From contig NC_041019.1 in NCBI RefSeq assembly GCF_004193775.1, positions 14,045,020 through 14,109,019 of the forward strand: a stretch of DNA of 64,000 nucleotides. The letters run 5' to 3'. The notes beneath the pieces were generated by a model. The model was not told the origin of the DNA and made no database searches. It was given only the letters and a program-made list of their open reading frames with translations. Made by a program: the position numbers and the translations under genes. This stretch comes from Glycine soja (Eukaryota > Streptophyta > Magnoliopsida > Fabales > Fabaceae). Shown here one piece after another: positions 60,417-64,000 of the stretch; the stretch's first letter is position 1, and each line of letters begins with the position of its first letter.

Positions 60417-63400
60417 TCTATTGTACAATATTGTCCAAACCCGAAGCATCAAGAATGGGGTAAAAAAAAAGTTGAGATCTAGAGGTGAATACCTCAAGAA
60501 AAATCGGTAGCCATGCTACGCTATAATAAATTAAATGTACAGAAATTAGTTTCTGGTAAAAGGGGCTGGCTACCTTAAAAGTAATACAGTTGTTCTTTTC
60601 TTATCATGCATAATTACTTTATTAATTGCTTGGACACTGATATATGAAAGGGTCCTCCTTTTATTTATGTTAGATGGAACATAACATAATATATTTGTGT
60701 GGATTTTCTTATGCTGATGTGCATAAGCACACTAAAGGCAGGTCTATAATTTGTAGTATGTGAGCCACTCATTGTTTGAGATGTAATAATTAGTTACTCT
60801 GAAAGGACTTAAATTAAGATGCATCCCTAGCCTATAGCATGATACCTTTTGATCGAGAAGATTTATTCAACTAGATTAGGTCATCTTTTTTTCCTTGTTT
60901 TTCTATAGCTTACATGATGTCCTAGCCTCCTAGGGTGCTTGCATGACCAAAGCATAAGATTTTACCAAAACCAATATGTTGGGTGAGCATGCATAAACTT
61001 GAAAAGGTTAGGTGATGCATGATTAATTACTCCTTTAGTCATTTCTTTCTCTCAACTAGAAGAAATCACTTCCTCATCGTTTTTCTGCTGTCGTCAGATA
61101 GTAATTATTCACAGGGTGAATGCTGAACTTTTACATTTTTTTTTTAAATTATCATGAAAAAGTGTCATGAAAATTGAATATGTACCTTCCACTTTGTGAG
61201 TGATGGTTTATCTATAGTCAAACTGCAAATAAATGTTGGAGTGGTCCCCTGCATCAAAATTAAAGGTAGTCTACTAACTGCTAAAATTTGTATACCACTA
61301 AGTATTTGTACCAAGTTGTTTATCTTGTCATGGGACCTCAAAAATAGACACTTGCTCAATCAATGAGTTATTGCCGCGACCGCGGTCCCCTCGATCGGAA
61401 TAGCCATGAAAACTAACTAGGCACAACTCACTTTGAAACCTGTGGTCATGGTTTTGTTACATATCATAATCCATACTTTATGACTCCATTTGCACATGTC
61501 TCCTCCAATTTGCTATGTTCCTTCTTCATTAGCTTCTCCTTTTTCTACTTTCCAGGTTCTTCCACCTTTAACTAAAATAGCACTCAGCATCTAATCAAAC
61601 ATCCTTAATTGGAGGGTTTGGATGGTGGAATCAACCCTGAAAGCGCCAAGATATGTATATATACTTCAAATTTGTGTAGTATGGTGGCCATGCAATTTAT
61701 ATCAAATGAAGAGTTTTGTTGTTAAGATTGTAGTAGACAGGTCCTTCATTATGGCCAGTTTTGTTCTCAGCTCATTATGTCCCATCAGGTAGAGCAATTT
61801 GGGCTGTTTGTAGATCTGGGAAAGTAACATGATGAGCTATGTTTTTTGGCTGAAATAGGCAATCATTGTGTCTCAACTTAGCAAGAGAACAGTTATGAAT
61901 TTAACCACTATACACTTAAAAAGTGTAAAAACTTTTATATTCTCAACCAATTGTTGATTTAATTTTTACAATAATTATAATATTTTCAGTATGATAGTTT
62001 GTAATTAGATTAAAGTGTAAATTTCAGTATATAAGCTACTTTCTCAACCGTTAATTTTGTTCAATGTCATAAACTATAAACTAAGTGATTCATATTTTGT
62101 GTCTCCTCCCTCTTCACTAGAAACAATTCAATTCATTCAATAGTTAATTACTTCACTAACAAACAACTAACATCAGCATAAGCAAACCAGTATACCTGTC
62201 TCTATTAAGACTCTCATACGAAATGCCCCACATAATTTTTTTCCCCTCTTAAAAATGTTACTTGTGAAGTTGTATACACTAAAACAATATATCATTAAAG
62301 TATTCCAATAGCATCCATATGCGCATAAATTAACAAGAGAAATTGTTAGCAACACATTGTATAATGCACCTTTTTTCGACACATTTTATTATTTGGGCCG
62401 GGGAAATTATGTGGAGCCCACTATAAAAATGTTGATCTCACGTCATCTAATAGTCTCATTTATTATCCAATGACGTCATATATGTTTTACTATTGACTAT
62501 TGAGTGAAATAATGTAGAGTACATCAAATAACATGGATCTCACTGTATATTAATTTATGAATCTTTCAGGTTTTTTCATAAAGATACGAACTAATGACCG
62601 AAACAATTTTATTAAATTATCTTTATTATTTGTTAACTTAATGAATCTTTAAGGTCTTCTCATTAAGAGAAGAAAAAACTAAATAAATTAATGACCAAAA
62701 CAATTTTATGAAATTGTCTTTATTATTTATTCTGTATCAGTTTTTTTTTCTTACTATGATGACAACAAAATTGGAATTTAGAACCTTGAACAACTATCCA
62801 GAGTTGATTTTTCATTGAATAAAATATTTAGTACTTCATTGAAAACCTAAAATGCCATTAAATATGATTGTGTGTGTATGTGTTTCAACATCACTTGTTT
62901 TGAAATAGGAATAATTTTCATATGAACTCCAATCAATAGTAAATAGTGTTAAAAAATAGTATATTAGGAATGTATTAATAATATTACTCTTATATTAATA
63001 AAGTATTCTCTTAATTAAATCTGCCCAATTAAAAAGTAAGATAAAAAAAAGGCAAAAAGCATTAAAGAGTAACTTTTGGTGAAAGAAAAAAGTTTTCAAG
63101 GTGGGGAAATATGATATATCTAGAAATACTGTTAACTTTCATTCTTATCCTACACTTTAAAATCACATGCCTTCTTCCACAGCTTAAGTTTGTGATATGA
63201 CATTCTTATCTTCAGTTCTTGAAACAAACAACCATTGGTTTAAGTTGCTTTTAGAACACGAATTCCCACAGTGTTTTTTTTCCCTTTGCATTAGGGGTGT
63301 GTGTGGGACTTTCTATGCTTGTACTTGAACTGCAAAATGCTGTCAAATCACACCACCATCGTGATTCTTTCCATATTCCCCCATCAATTATCACAAATTT

Positions 63401-64000
63401 GATGCCATATTCACTAGTTCTGATCATTTATCCCATGAAAAGAACATAAATTTCTAATTTTCTTTTCTCAAACATTGTCAACTTCCGAATGAGATTATGG
63501 TATATTTTTTCAAGATAGTAAAGCAAGTTGTGTGAAACAAGAACAAGGAGAATGCCAATAAAGATGGTGATGGCCCCATAGGTGAATATCTAAACAATAT
63601 GAGATAGATATAATTAATTTAAGCCATCCAAATTGGTTGCATATAGGCTACTTAGAAGTGGCAACTTAGAAAAGGACTGATATCAACCCTCACAACAAAG
63701 TTGCATATAATTTTTTTTAAAGGGGGTGAAAAGATTATGTTGAGCTTATTTTATATCCACAGACTGAATAAAAAAAATACTACTTTATGGTCTCTAGGAT
63801 CAATATCGAATCAATAACTGGAATCTTCCTGCCCCACATGGCTTAATTAACCAACTCCATTATATAAAAATGTAAGAATCGCAATATTTCACTTAATCAT
63901 TGGCATTCGTTCTCCCTAATGATGTTTCAATTGTTAAATCAATCAGAACGAATGACTTCTACAAATGAGTCAAAACTCAACATAGTCAACTTATCTTTGC
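60413..64000. other. Intergenic, no gene recognised
   Basis: AT-rich, with short chance ORFs only. An isolated GC-rich patch lies at 61370-61400, containing the 10-bp palindrome GACCGCGGTC. The phrases at 62385-62500 (GGGCCGGGGAAATTATGTGG) look like a worn transposon end, unpaired. Confidence 0.55.

Noticed and set aside
1..64000. tRNA, rRNA or known small RNA genes
   Set aside because: I looked for tRNA-like arms and rRNA phrases and saw none that I could support; tRNA-like matches are only retrotransposon primer-binding sites.

Overview
The window is plant nuclear DNA. It is AT-rich, has GT-AG introns, and holds two intact multi-exon plant genes in a landscape of nested transposable elements. 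The protein families (a CACTA element with TNP2 and Ulp1-like genes, a Copia element whose LTRs carry TAATCGATTA palindromes, and a PIF4-type bHLH) point to a legume. Soybean or a close relative is my inference from familiarity; no search was run.

Layout. 1-1327 is AT-rich intergenic DNA. A small hAT-type element (8-bp duplication ATTGTTAG at 1328-1335 and 21946-21953) is split by a 20-kb CACTA element (1908-21903). The CACTA carries subterminal inverted-repeat motifs at both ends. Its cargo is an exon of ribosomal protein S11, a PPR fragment and a DUF761-type gene. It also holds several antisense LINE fragments, a (CA)n block, a TNP2 transposase broken by one stop codon, a 282-bp-arm hairpin, and a TNPA/Ulp1-type gene with four in-frame stops. 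A gag-less, minus-strand Copia element follows (22039-28309, duplication TGTAA), with LTRs of very unequal length. A TRIM-like element lies at 29458-30178. The middle (30.2-38 kb) is largely non-coding, with one possible 50-codon ORF behind a TATA box. A second, much older Copia relic (38017-45956) contains a Gypsy-type solo LTR (40855-43027, duplication TCATG). A Pack-MULE (44584-45898, duplication TAAATTGTA) sits in its right LTR and carries the PHD finger and PCNA-interacting box of an ATXR5/6-like gene, without the SET domain.

The host genes lie on the right, both on the plus strand: a chloroplast-type aldo/keto reductase (47857-52064, ten exons, 368 aa) and a PIF4-like phytochrome-interacting bHLH factor (56973-59514, six introns within the coding region plus one in the 5' leader, 561 aa). 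A Mutator-type MITE (54809-55354, 9-bp duplication) lies between them. The last 4.5 kb is intergenic with one hAT-type MITE and a long TA repeat.

The two host genes look functional and unrelated in pathway. Most of the rest is transposon history: insertions within insertions, gene capture by two transposon classes, and decay by nonsense mutations, many of them consistent with C-to-T transitions. The most unusual items are the Pack-MULE's PHD+PIP mini-gene, the hairpin in the CACTA, and the cargo of the CACTA.
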